Program-made: the position numbers and the translations under genes | Part shown: one piece after another, positions 6,569-13,336 of the stretch | Position numbering within the stretch: the stretch's first letter is position 1 | How the letters are laid out: each line of letters starts with the position of its first letter | Notes under the pieces: model-generated | Seen by the model: the letters and a program-made list of their open reading frames with translations, nothing else | Told to the model about the DNA's origin: nothing | The model's database searches: none | Assembly: GCA_964534905.1 (NCBI GenBank) | Contig: CAZHPZ010000029.1 | Location: 1 to 18,501, forward strand | From: RGIG4608 sp964534905 | GTDB lineage: Bacteria; Bacillota; Clostridia; Oscillospirales; CAG-272 | Length of the DNA: 18,501 nt | Direction: 5' to 3'

Positions 6569-7441
6569 ATGAGTAACAACAGCTACAAGCAAATAAAAGC
6601 AAGGACGCATGCCCGGGATGCCGTGCTCTGTACCTTGAAGTATCTCGGTCTTACCGTTTGGGCAATAGCCGTTCTTTTTCCGTTTTATTGGATGCTTATA
6701 ACGTCATTCAAGAGCTTTTCCGAATACAGCTCCGAATCGGTGCCTAAATTCTTTCCCGCAATGCCGACCTTCGACAATTACGTTCAGGCATTTACAGAGG
6801 TTCCGCTCGCACGTTACCTTCTCAACACATTGATCTTCACGCTTTCGACAACCGCGATAATGCTCGTCGTTATAACCCTTGCGGCTTTTGCCTTTGCAAG
6901 ACTCGAATTTGTAGGCAAGAGATTTGCATTTACACTTCTGCTTGCGCTGATGATGATACCGAACGAGCTTGTTATCATAACAAATTACGTTACCGTGACG
7001 GAGCTTGAGCTGCGTAATACGTTTCTCGGGCTGATTCTGCCGTCGGTTACGTCGATATTTTATCTGTATCTTCTCAAGGAAGCGTTTTCGCAGATTCCCG
7101 ATGAGCTGTATTTTGCCGCACAGGTTGACGGCTCGACGGATTTCGGATATCTCACGAGAGTAATGATACCGATAAGTGCGCCTACAATAGTCACAATACT
7201 TATACTTAAGGTGATAGAGTGCTGGAATTCATACGTATGGCCCCGTCTTATCACCGATGACGAGACGTATTTTCTCGTTTCAAACGGCATACAGTCCATC
7301 AGGGAAAATGGCTTCGGACGTGAAAATATTCCCGCTATGATGGCAGCCGTCGTAGTTATTTCGCTCCCGCTCATCGTTCTGTTTCTTATATTCAGAAACA
7401 GGATAATGGAGGGCGTCGCACAGGGGGGTACCAAGGGATGA
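6569..7441 (+). CDS. CUT1 sugar ABC transporter permease, MalG/UgpE type
   Basis: Second membrane subunit of the importer, 290 aa, six predicted helices. It starts with a basic cytoplasmic segment, then GLTVWAIAVLFPFYWMLITS, the typical MalG helix 1 with FPFYWM. The EAA loop is LYFAAQVDGSTDFGYLTRVM-IP. The ATG at 6569 is chosen because GTGAGG lies 6-12 nt upstream; a GTG at 6557 in the same frame would overlap the previous stop. The C-terminus ends in the conserved RNRIMEGVAQGGTKG, the MalG-type tail that contacts the ATPase, and its TGA overlaps the ATG of the next gene (ATGA), so the two are translationally coupled. Confidence 0.93.
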   Translation: MSNNSYKQIKARTHARDAVLCTLKYLGLTVWAIAVLFPFYWMLITSFKSFSEYSSESVPKFFPAMPTFDNYVQAFTEVPLARYLLNTLIFTLSTTAIMLVVITLAAFAFARLEFVGKRFAFTLLLALMMIPNELVIITNYVTVTELELRNTFLGLILPSVTSIFYLYLLKEAFSQIPDELYFAAQVDGSTDFGYLTRVMIPISAPTIVTILILKVIECWNSYVWPRLITDDETYFLVSNGIQSIRENGFGRENIPAMMAAVVVISLPLIVLFLIFRNRIMEGVAQGGTKG

Positions 7442-9078
7442 AAAATTCAAGACAAATCATTTCCGCCCTGCTTGCCCTCACGCTTCTGCTATCCTCACTA
7501 TCACTATTCTCCTGCCACGGAAAGGTGTATTCGGACGAATTTACCGTCCCGGACGGGCTTGAGGAGGGCAAAACATACGAGATAACCTTTTGGGCGAAGA
7601 ACGAAAATAACGAGACTCAGAGAAATGTTTATGCCGCGGCGGTCGAAGCCTTTGAGAAGATCTATCCGAACATAAAGGTCACTCTCCGCAATTTCACCGA
7701 TTACGGCGACATATACAACAACGTTATTAACAACATATCGACAGGCACAACGCCAAATGTCTGCATAACGTATCCCGACCATATAGCGACCTATATCGAG
7801 GGTGCGGGAACGGTCGTTTCGCTTGACTCGCTCATTGCGGACGAAAAATACGGTCTCGGCGGCTCGGAGCTCCGCTTTGACGGAGTTTTGCGTGAGGAGA
7901 TAATTTCCGAATTTCTCGCGGAGGGTGTGATAAACGGCTCGCAATATGCGCTTCCGTTTATGCGCTCCACGGAGATATGCTACGTCAATAAGACTCTGCT
8001 TGAATCTCTCGGCTTTACCTTGCCTGAGGTGCTGACATGGAATTTCGTTTTCGAGGTGTGCGAATACGCAATGAGCCTCGGAAAGACGAGTGTCACCGGC
8101 GATGACGGCAAGACGCGCGAGGTTTATCTTGCAAACGGTCAGTCGACCTTTATACCGTTCATTTACAAGTCGACGGACAATATGATGATCACAATGCTTC
8201 ACCAGATGGGCGCCGACTATTCCACAGAGGACGGAGAAATACTCATCTTCAACGACGATACAAGAGAGCTTTTAAAGAGCGTCTCCTCGCATGCAAAGAG
8301 CGGAGCGTTCTCTACGTTTAAAATCTCGGGATATCCCGCAAACTTTCTCAATGCGGGGCAGTGCATATTCGCAATCGACTCATCCGCAGGCGCAACATGG
8401 ATGGGCTGCGACGCTCCCCTTATCGATATTTCAGCCGATATGCTTCAGCAGTTTGAAACGGCGGTAATGACTGTTCCTCAATACGATGCGGAAAATCCGC
8501 AGATGATATCGCAAGGACCCTCTCTCTGCATATTCAACAAGGAGGACGAGGGCGAGGTGCTCGCATCGTGGCTCTTTGCTCAGTTTCTTTTAACAAACGA
8601 CGTTCAGGTCGCATATTCAAAGACCGAGGGATACATTCCCGTTACCTCAAAGGCACAGAGCTGCGAGGAATATCTTGATTACATAAGCCGTGCGGGAGAG
8701 GATAACGACCTGCATTACAGCGTCAAGATAGAGGCTTCGACTCTTTTTGTCGAAAATATAAGGAACACGTTCACCGCTCCCGTTTTCAACGGCTCAACCT
8801 CCCTTAGAAATGCCGCAGGCGCAATGATAGAGGACGTTACAAAGGCAACGCAAAGGAAAAAGACCGTTGACGACGCATATATCGATAAGCTTTTCGCTCA
8901 AATGAATTCACTCTATAAGCTCGATCAAATCGAAAACGGCGGAATTGCCAAAACCGAGCTCGGAGAGCTTCCGACCGAATCGAAAATACTCATCGGATCG
9001 CTCTGCGCGGTTTGGATCGGACTCGGCGTGTACGGCACCGTCGGTGCGATAAAGAAAAGAAAACGTAAATCGGTATAA
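7438..9078 (+). CDS. CUT1 solute-binding lipoprotein with an added C-terminal membrane helix
   Basis: Extracellular solute-binding protein, 546 aa, that should deliver a sugar or oligosaccharide to the two permeases before it. Residues 1-26 form a lipoprotein signal (basic start, ALLALTLLLSSLSL, lipobox LFSC with C26 as the lipidated residue). The mature part has the family-1 binding protein fold signs: YEITFWAKNENNETQRNVYA, then FEKIYPNIKVTLRNFTDY, and GAGTVVSLDSLI. At 546 aa it is longer than the common ~430 aa. The extra C-terminal part ends in a hydrophobic helix (about 517-538, ILIGSLCAVWIGLGVYGTVG) followed by KKRKRK, i.e. a stop-transfer anchor. A protein held at both ends is unusual for this family. 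No ATPase gene is in the operon; CUT1 importers commonly share a genome-encoded MsmX/MsiK ATPase. The SD is probably the G-run at 7422-7427. Confidence 0.9.
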   Translation: MKNSRQIISALLALTLLLSSLSLFSCHGKVYSDEFTVPDGLEEGKTYEITFWAKNENNETQRNVYAAAVEAFEKIYPNIKVTLRNFTDYGDIYNNVINNISTGTTPNVCITYPDHIATYIEGAGTVVSLDSLIADEKYGLGGSELRFDGVLREEIISEFLAEGVINGSQYALPFMRSTEICYVNKTLLESLGFTLPEVLTWNFVFEVCEYAMSLGKTSVTGDDGKTREVYLANGQSTFIPFIYKSTDNMMITMLHQMGADYSTEDGEILIFNDDTRELLKSVSSHAKSGAFSTFKISGYPANFLNAGQCIFAIDSSAGATWMGCDAPLIDISADMLQQFETAVMTVPQYDAENPQMISQGPSLCIFNKEDEGEVLASWLFAQFLLTNDVQVAYSKTEGYIPVTSKAQSCEEYLDYISRAGEDNDLHYSVKIEASTLFVENIRNTFTAPVFNGSTSLRNAAGAMIEDVTKATQRKKTVDDAYIDKLFAQMNSLYKLDQIENGGIAKTELGELPTESKILIGSLCAVWIGLGVYGTVGAIKKRKRKSV

Positions 9079-9100
9079 AATATTCCCGAAATATATAGCT

Positions 9101-9136
9101 TCAGTCCCAAAATCCTTGATTTCGGGACTGATTTTG
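9101..9136 (+). terminator. Terminator after the transporter operon
   Basis: Stem TCAGTCCC (9101-9108) / GGGACTGA (9124-9131), extended by inner AAATC/GATTT pairing, followed by TTTTG. No transcription unit follows until about 10.3 kb. Confidence 0.85.
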
Positions 9137-9224
9137 TATATGTTGAACTGCAATGCCGATTTCGGATTTTTTACCGATTAAAAATGAGCATTTAACGCTG
9201 CTCGCTATGTTCGCACGAGCCATT

Positions 9225-9358
9225 GCCTCCCGTTCGGGGTTCGCGGTATGAGAGGGAGGTGGCACGGCGAACGCCGTGACGGAGGGATTGACTTATAATT
9301 TGTGTATTCACAATCCCTCAGTCGGCTTTGCCGACAGCTCCCTTTACACAAGGGAGCC
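9225..9358 (+). repeat. E2 cassette, cluster B (134 nt)
   Basis: Forward copy of E2. It has the same four-hairpin design and central CAATCCCTC dyad as 3152-3270, but the first hairpin carries a 15-nt longer apex. It sits in the same slot, with the same flanks, that E1 occupies at 9725-9863. Confidence 0.82.
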
Positions 9359-9367
9359 TTGCTCTGC

Positions 9368-9462
9368 GTGCCCGGATCCCGAGTAGCCCCTTGGGGCTAT
9401 CTCGCTATAAATTTGTTGCTTGTAACAAATTTATAGGCATGACTCGTCTACGGGTCGGGCAC
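9368..9462 (+). repeat. E5 cassette, cluster B copy 1 (95 nt)
   Basis: The ends GTGCCCGGATCCCGAGTAG and CTACGGGTCGGGCAC form an imperfect terminal inverted repeat. It contains TAGCCCCTTGGGGCTA and a TATAAATTTGTT / AACAAATTTATA palindrome. Confidence 0.82.
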
Positions 9463-9469
9463 TTTGTTT

Positions 9470-9674
9470 GCACTTACTAATGCAACAAAAAGTTTTGCTC
9501 CGCTTTTTTTAAAAGCGGATGCCCGCGCGGCATGAGCGCAAAACGGCGTTTCTTTTTGAGAACTTTTTCTTTGCGCCTATAGTGCCAAAGAAAAAGTGGA
9601 TAAGAGGTGAGTGTAAATAAAATCTCTGTAATGAAACCCTATGGTGCGGTGGCTTGACTCCCGCCGATTCGGCG
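9470..9674 (+). repeat. E6 element, copy in cluster B
   Basis: Forward copy: GCACTTACTAATGC, the TCCGCTTTT/AAAGCGGA hairpin, GCGCGGCATGAGCGCA, and CTTTTTCTTTG...CAAAGAAAAAG around CGCCTATAGTGC. Its stem differs from the cluster A copy (TTTTCTCTTTG) but is still paired. Confidence 0.8.
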
Positions 9675-9724
9675 CGGAATAATATGGGCATTAAACGGTT
9701 GTTTGCTATGTTCGTACAAGCCCT

Positions 9725-9863
9725 GCCTCCCTCCGAGAGGGAGGTGGCAAAAATTTCTGATTTTTTACGGAAGGAGCCTGCGTTACTTTGGGTTTGAGTG
9801 AATTTTATTGTCACGCGCTCTCCTTCAGTCACCTGCGGTGACAGCTCCCTCCCGGAGGGAGCC
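9725..9863 (+). repeat. E1 cassette, cluster B (139 nt)
   Basis: Forward copy, exactly 139 nt, from GCCTCCCTCC to GGGAGCC. Differences from the other two copies are a few substitutions plus a divergent central stretch. Confidence 0.88.
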
Positions 9864-9873
9864 TTAGCTCTGC

Positions 9874-9970
9874 GTGCCAGGATCCCGAGTAGCCCGTTGG
9901 GGGGCTATCTCGCTATAAATTTGTTGCCTGCAACAAATTTATAGGCATGACTCGTCTACGGGTCGGGCAC
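9874..9970 (+). repeat. E5 cassette, cluster B copy 2 (97 nt)
   Basis: The palindrome TATAAATTTGTTGC-CT-GCAACAAATTTATA has full 14-bp arms. Compared with 3074-3103 a C-G pair has become T-A, a compensatory change. The second hairpin is TAGCCC/GGGCTA with a 6-nt loop. Confidence 0.82.
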
Positions 9971-9989
9971 TTTGTTTGCACAAACTTTT

Positions 9990-10038
9990 GCCTTCTCCAG
10001 TGGGAGAAGGGGGACCGCGTAAGCGGTGGATGAGGTGT
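9990..10038 (+). repeat. E3 double hairpin, copy 3
   Basis: Forward copy, GCCTTCTCCAGTGGGAGAAG then GGGACCGCGTAAGCGGTGG and GATGAGGTGT. It is the uninterrupted form of the copy at 13004-13102. Confidence 0.75.
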
Positions 10039-10175
10039 TACAAAACAAAGAATTTTTCTGTGTAAAGCGGCGGTATCGCGGTGGATTTAGAAATTAACTT
10101 ACAGCCGTACGATTACAAAATCGCAATGAATACTCTGAAACAAAATTCGTGAAATTATGACAAACAACGAAAAAC

Positions 10176-10204
10176 AGGACGCCTAATATATTATTAGGCG
10201 TCCT
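10176..10204. repeat. Perfect palindrome, 13-bp arms (twin 1)
   Basis: AGGACGCCTAATA-TAT-TATTAGGCGTCCT. No T-run follows on the plus strand; on the minus strand it is followed by GTTTTTCG, so it could act as a terminator in that direction, but no minus-strand gene leads into it. It shares GGACGCCTAATA with the palindrome at 10315-10338. Confidence 0.85.
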
Positions 10205-10273
10205 ATTCTGTGTCTATTTTATTCTTTTTTATACGAAAAGTCAATAGTTTTTTGAATATTTTTTACATTTCGT

Positions 10274-10302
10274 TTGACAATGTGCATAAAATGCCGTAAA
10301 AA
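10274..10302 (+). promoter_or_regulatory. Possible promoter of the prepilin-like gene
   Basis: TTGACA (10274-10279), a 17-bp spacer and TAAAAA (10297-10302, 4 of 6 matches). It lies between the twin palindromes and would give a leader of about 250 nt. The -10 is weak, so it may need an activator or may not be the true start. Confidence 0.5.
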
Positions 10303-10314
10303 TTGTCCGATTTT

Positions 10315-10338
10315 GGACGCCTAATAATATATTAGGCG
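10315..10338. repeat. Palindrome sharing 12 bases with twin 1 (twin 2)
   Basis: GGACGCCTAATA-ATA-TATTAGGCG: the same left arm as twin 1 but lacking the final GTCC, so 9 bp pair. It starts just after the predicted transcription start, a typical place for an operator or a 5' hairpin. Confidence 0.75.
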
Positions 10339-10559
10339 AACTCTTTCGCGGGTGCCGAGGGTGTTCGGAAAGCTCGGGCGGAGTAAAATCACTTGCACAA
10401 GGCTTTAATTTTTCAGGTGCGGCGATGATACTTTCCCGACGGCTGTTTTTTATCCGTGCGTTATTTGCGTAAACGCTTCGGAGTGAGGACGGCGGAGAGC
10501 GTTTGAGGTGCCCAAATCAAAACAAAAATAAAAACAAAATCAAAAAGGAGATTTTTCTT
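10339..10559 (+). other. Long untranslated leader of the prepilin-like gene
   Basis: About 220 nt with no ORF of its own. It has a GC-rich part with short pairings (GCCGAG/CTCGGG near 10354-10380, TCGGG with a later CCCGA, AAACGCT 10471-10477 with AGCGTTT 10498-10504), then an A-rich tail before the SD. Cyclic-di-GMP riboswitch core sequences (GCAAAGCC and GNRA-type signatures) were looked for and not found. It is a candidate structured leader of unknown type. Confidence 0.4.
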
Positions 10560-11909
10560 ATGAGAAAAAATCAAAAGGGTTTTACTCTCGTTGAATTGCT
10601 CGTGGTTATTGCAATCATTGCAATTCTCGCTACTGTTTCCGTGGTCGGCTATGTTAGCCTCATCGACAGGGCAAATCAGAGCGTTGACGAGCAGGCTGTA
10701 ACTCAGATCAACAAGGCTCTCGAAGCTTTGGAGATAACAGACGGCAAGTTCACGGACGTTGCACAGGTCATCAAGGCTCTCAGCGGTATGGATCTCGATA
10801 TTGAGGATTATAAGCCGCTTAAGAGTGGTATGTATTTTTATTGGGATGCGGGACTTAACCGTGTGGTTTACGCAGACGCAAGTGACAAGATAGTTTATCC
10901 CGAGGACACAAAGAAAAGTGGTCAGTGGATGTCTCTTTCCGGTCTTGTGCCAATGGATAGTGGGTATGATGTTTCGGGAACCACCGCTACTGTTACAAGC
11001 GGAGCACAGCTTGCACATCTTCTTAATAATTTGAGTGATAATATAACAACTATCAAGCTTTCCGGTGAAATTGATATGAGGGGTGCTACTCTCGGAATCG
11101 AAACATCGGCTCAGAATATTACTTTGGAGGGTGATAGTAACACTGTCCTTAAGGGATTGAGAATTGATACAAACGCCATAGACGGTTCTTGGGCGGGTGA
11201 AAATAAGACATTCGGTTATGCATTATTCGGTAACGTTGCGGCGGGACATACTGTAACAGTTAAGAATATTAGCATTTCCGGTGCTATTATAGAAAATACC
11301 GAAGACGGTGCATTCGGACATTCCGCAATTCTTTTCGGAAAAGTTGAGGGTACTGTAAATATTGAAAATGTTAAAATTGACAATTGTAAGGTTATCGGCG
11401 GTGACAAGGTAGGCTCCTTGATTGGATATCTTACCGGAAGTGCTAATATTAAGAATGTAACCGTAACAAATACCGAACTTTACGGTCTTGGATATATTGC
11501 AACGGCTATCGGATGCGTATCTCCCGGTTCAACAAGAAATATCGAAACTGTTGATTGCAGCGGTGTTAAAACCGGAATAAACGAAGATGAATGGTCAAAG
11601 CTTTGGAATGGCGATGACAAAAACTGGGTTACAAACAAGCTTCCTACACCCTCGGATGTAAAGGCATATGTTGATGGTAGTGATAATACATATATGCCTT
11701 ATTTGCAGAATGGTAAAATAAAAACAGAGTCAGGGGAAGAACAAGACGTAAAATTGAACAACCTTGAGGGAATGTGTACAAAGGATCTGTATTGGGTTGA
11801 TAACAAAGCATTTAACAATGGTGTCATTATTGATGAATACAAGATAGAAATAGAGGGAAAAATCGGCGGATTTAAGATTTCCAGCGCAGACGGCGGAAAA
11901 GTTGAATAA
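10560..11909 (+). CDS. Type IV prepilin-like protein with a beta-solenoid body
   Basis: 449 aa. The N-terminus MRKNQKG-FTLVELLVVIAI is a textbook class III (prepilin) signal: cleavage after G7, N-methylated F8, E12 as the Glu+5 needed for assembly, then a helix to about residue 30. Residues 40-110 resemble the small pseudopilin domain of Gram-positive prepilins. From about 138 to 340 short beta-rich repeats follow (NITLEGDS, VTVKNISISG, VNIENVKIDNC, ANIKNVTVTN), each ending in G-x-x-G-type turns, as in GLUG/pectin-lyase-like solenoids. The exported surface body is therefore likely a right-handed beta-helix, perhaps an adhesin; that is inference. AAAAAGGAG ends 9 nt before the ATG; the frame is open further upstream without an SD. 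No pilin peptidase, ATPase or platform protein gene is nearby, so assembly must rely on genes elsewhere. Its terminator is 11923-11953. Confidence 0.85.
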   Translation: MRKNQKGFTLVELLVVIAIIAILATVSVVGYVSLIDRANQSVDEQAVTQINKALEALEITDGKFTDVAQVIKALSGMDLDIEDYKPLKSGMYFYWDAGLNRVVYADASDKIVYPEDTKKSGQWMSLSGLVPMDSGYDVSGTTATVTSGAQLAHLLNNLSDNITTIKLSGEIDMRGATLGIETSAQNITLEGDSNTVLKGLRIDTNAIDGSWAGENKTFGYALFGNVAAGHTVTVKNISISGAIIENTEDGAFGHSAILFGKVEGTVNIENVKIDNCKVIGGDKVGSLIGYLTGSANIKNVTVTNTELYGLGYIATAIGCVSPGSTRNIETVDCSGVKTGINEDEWSKLWNGDDKNWVTNKLPTPSDVKAYVDGSDNTYMPYLQNGKIKTESGEEQDVKLNNLEGMCTKDLYWVDNKAFNNGVIIDEYKIEIEGKIGGFKISSADGGKVE

Positions 11910-11922
11910 TAAACTAAAACAT

Positions 11923-11953
11923 AAAGCACAGAGCTTCGGCTCTGTGCTTTTCT
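11923..11953 (+). terminator. Terminator after the prepilin-like gene
   Basis: A perfect 12-bp stem AAAGCACAGAGC (11923-11934) / GCTCTGTGCTTT (11939-11950) with a TTCG tetraloop. The T-tract is short (TTTTCTC). Confidence 0.9.
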
Positions 11954-11982
11954 CGTAATTTAAAAATCGGTCTTATTTACCC

Positions 11983-12011
11983 TTGCAAACCCGATTGATA
12001 TGTGTTATAAT
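11983..12011 (+). promoter_or_regulatory. Promoter of the HD-domain gene
   Basis: TTGCAA (11983-11988), a 17-bp spacer ending TGT (extended -10), and TATAAT (12006-12011). Confidence 0.88.
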
Positions 12012-12038
12012 GGAAACAATAAAACACAGGAGGCAGAT

Positions 12039-12641
12039 ATGGGAGTACTTGAAAACAAGCAAAAATTTATTGAAATTTACAAAACTTACATAAAAAGAGA
12101 CGGGGCTGACAAGCTGCTCGAATATTTGTGTGCGTCGGATTTCTTTTCCGCACCTGCGTCGACACGTTTCCACGGCTCATATCCCGGCGGACTTTGCGAG
12201 CACAGCCTTAATGTTTACGAATGTCTCAAGGATATTATGGAGCGCCCGAGAATGAAAGAGGTCTACGGCGTGGATTATTACAGCGACGAGAGCATTGCCA
12301 TCGTATCTTTGCTTCACGACCTTTGCAAGGTTGACTTTTATGTCGAGAGCACGAGAAACGTCAAGGAGAACGGCGTTTGGAAGAGCGTTCCGTTTTATAC
12401 GATTGAGGATAAGCTCCCTTACGGTCACGGCGAAAAATCCGTGTATATCGTTTCGGGATTTATGCGTCTGACTCGTGACGAGGCGTTTGCGATTCGCTAT
12501 CATATGGGATTTGCGGACACGACTCCGCAGGGCATAAACAACGTCAGCCGCGCATTTGAGATGTTTCCTCTTGCGTTTGCCGTTGCCATGGCGGATATGG
12601 AAGCGTCGTATTTCCTTGAGGGTACAGTAAAGGAAGAATAA
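12039..12641 (+). CDS. HD-domain protein (predicted metal-dependent phosphohydrolase)
   Basis: 200 aa, cytoplasmic, no signal or membrane segment. It carries an HD-superfamily core: FHGSYPGGLCEHSLNVYECL (first metal His), then VSLLHDLCKVDFY (the HD dyad, in the form HDLCK rather than the usual HDIGK), YGHGEKS and IRYHMGF. The YPGGLxEHSLxV pattern resembles the HD domain of the YhaM-type 3'-5' exoribonuclease, but the OB-fold of YhaM is absent, so the substrate (nucleotide or RNA end) is unknown. The start is set by ACAGGAGG about 6 nt before the ATG at 12039; the ORF opens earlier at 12000, but that part overlaps the promoter -10. It is a single-gene unit with its own promoter and terminator. 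Confidence 0.82.
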   Translation: MGVLENKQKFIEIYKTYIKRDGADKLLEYLCASDFFSAPASTRFHGSYPGGLCEHSLNVYECLKDIMERPRMKEVYGVDYYSDESIAIVSLLHDLCKVDFYVESTRNVKENGVWKSVPFYTIEDKLPYGHGEKSVYIVSGFMRLTRDEAFAIRYHMGFADTTPQGINNVSRAFEMFPLAFAVAMADMEASYFLEGTVKEE

Positions 12642-12649
12642 GCTTGAAG

Positions 12650-12677
12650 AAAAAGCAAGCCTGCGGGCTTGCTTTTT
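12650..12677 (+). terminator. Terminator after the HD-domain gene
   Basis: AAAAAGCAAGCC (12650-12661) / GGCTTGCTTTTT (12666-12677), a 4-nt loop. The A/T ends allow bidirectional use. Confidence 0.92.
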
Positions 12678-12821
12678 GTGTATTCTGTTGAGATGCCACC
12701 TCGGTTGCCTGCGGCGACAGCAAGCGGATAGCTGTTGCCGCGCAAGCCTCGTAGGGCAGGGGCTTGCGCCTGCTGATTTGGTGTAGAATATATGAGAATT
12801 AAACGGTTGCTCGCTATTTTT

Positions 12822-12960
12822 GCCTCCCTCCGAGAGGGAGGTGGCAAAAATCTCTGATTTTTGACGGAAGGAGCCTGCGTTACTTTAAAATCAGATATGC
12901 TTTATTGTTGCGCACTCTCCTTCAGTCACCTGCGGCGACAGCTCCCTCCCGGAGGGAGCC
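12822..12960 (+). repeat. E1 cassette, cluster C (139 nt)
   Basis: Third copy of exactly 139 nt. Outer hairpins and the TCACCTGCGGCGACAG region are retained. About 20 nt near the centre (after GCGTTACTTT) differ from the other copies without a length change. Confidence 0.88.
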
Positions 12961-13003
12961 TTGGCTCGTCTACGGGTTGGGCACTTTGTTTGCACAAATT
13001 TTT

Positions 13004-13102
13004 GCCTTCTCCGGCGCGTGGGGTTTCCCGAAGCGAATGTATATGAGCTTTTTGGGGTCCGAGGGGGGGAGAAGGGGGACCGCGTAAGCGGTGGATGAGG
13101 TG
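13004..13102 (+). repeat. E3 double hairpin, copy 4, split by about 55 nt
   Basis: GCCTTCTCC and GAGAAGGGGGACCGCG are separated by about 55 nt (13013-13067) where intact copies have AGTGG. The extra sequence contains the reverse complement of the R4 motif (GCGCGTGGGGTTTCCCGAAG), seen twice in cluster A. Confidence 0.7.
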
Positions 13103-13132
13103 TTACAAAGCAAAAGATTTTTCCGTGGTAAA

Positions 13133-13329
13133 CGGCGGGAGCAAGCCACCCGCCCTGCGGGGTTTCATTACAAAGATTTTATTTACACTCACCTTTTATC
13201 CACTTTTTCTTTGACACTATAGGCGCAAAGAAAAAGTTCTCAAAAAGAAACGCCGTTTTGCGCTCATGCCGCGCGGGCATCCGCTTTTAAAAAAAGCGGA
13301 GCAAAACTTTTTGTTGCATTAGTAAGTGC
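13133..13329 (-). repeat. E6 element, copy in cluster C
   Basis: Reverse-oriented copy, closest to the cluster B copy. It includes CGCTTTTAAAAAAAGCGG, TGCGCTCATGCCGCGC and the CTATAGGCGCAAAG segment. Confidence 0.8.
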
Positions 13330-13336
13330 GAACAGA

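Larger units (their letters stand above)
9137..10175. other. Gene-free repeat cluster B
   Basis: No gene is supported here. The cluster has two forward composites in tandem. The first is E2 (9225-9358), E5 (9368-9462), E6 (9470-9674). The second is E1 (9725-9863), E5 (9874-9970), E3 (9990-10038). Both are entered through a similar run containing GCTATGTTCG before the first cassette. From about 10045 to 10175 I see no repeat, gene or RNA signature; it is simply AT-rich sequence. Confidence 0.8.

Noticed and set aside
7504..8202. 232-aa minus-strand frame opposite the binding protein gene
   Set aside because: Antisense shadow with no ribosome binding site and no domain.
9509..9832. 107-aa minus-strand frame in cluster B (MTEGERVTIKFTQ...)
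   Set aside because: It is the translation of E1 and E6 repeat sequence; the same peptide arises from the E1 copy in cluster A, so the similarity is due to the repeat.
10176..10204. Terminator for a plus-strand gene
   Set aside because: No gene precedes it and no T-run follows on the plus strand, so it is listed as a palindrome.
10309..10559. Cyclic-di-GMP riboswitch before the prepilin gene
   Set aside because: The conserved core elements of GEMM-I and GEMM-II were not found.
12000..12038. Upstream extension of the HD-domain gene
   Set aside because: It overlaps the TATAAT box; the ATG at 12039 has a strong AGGAGG.
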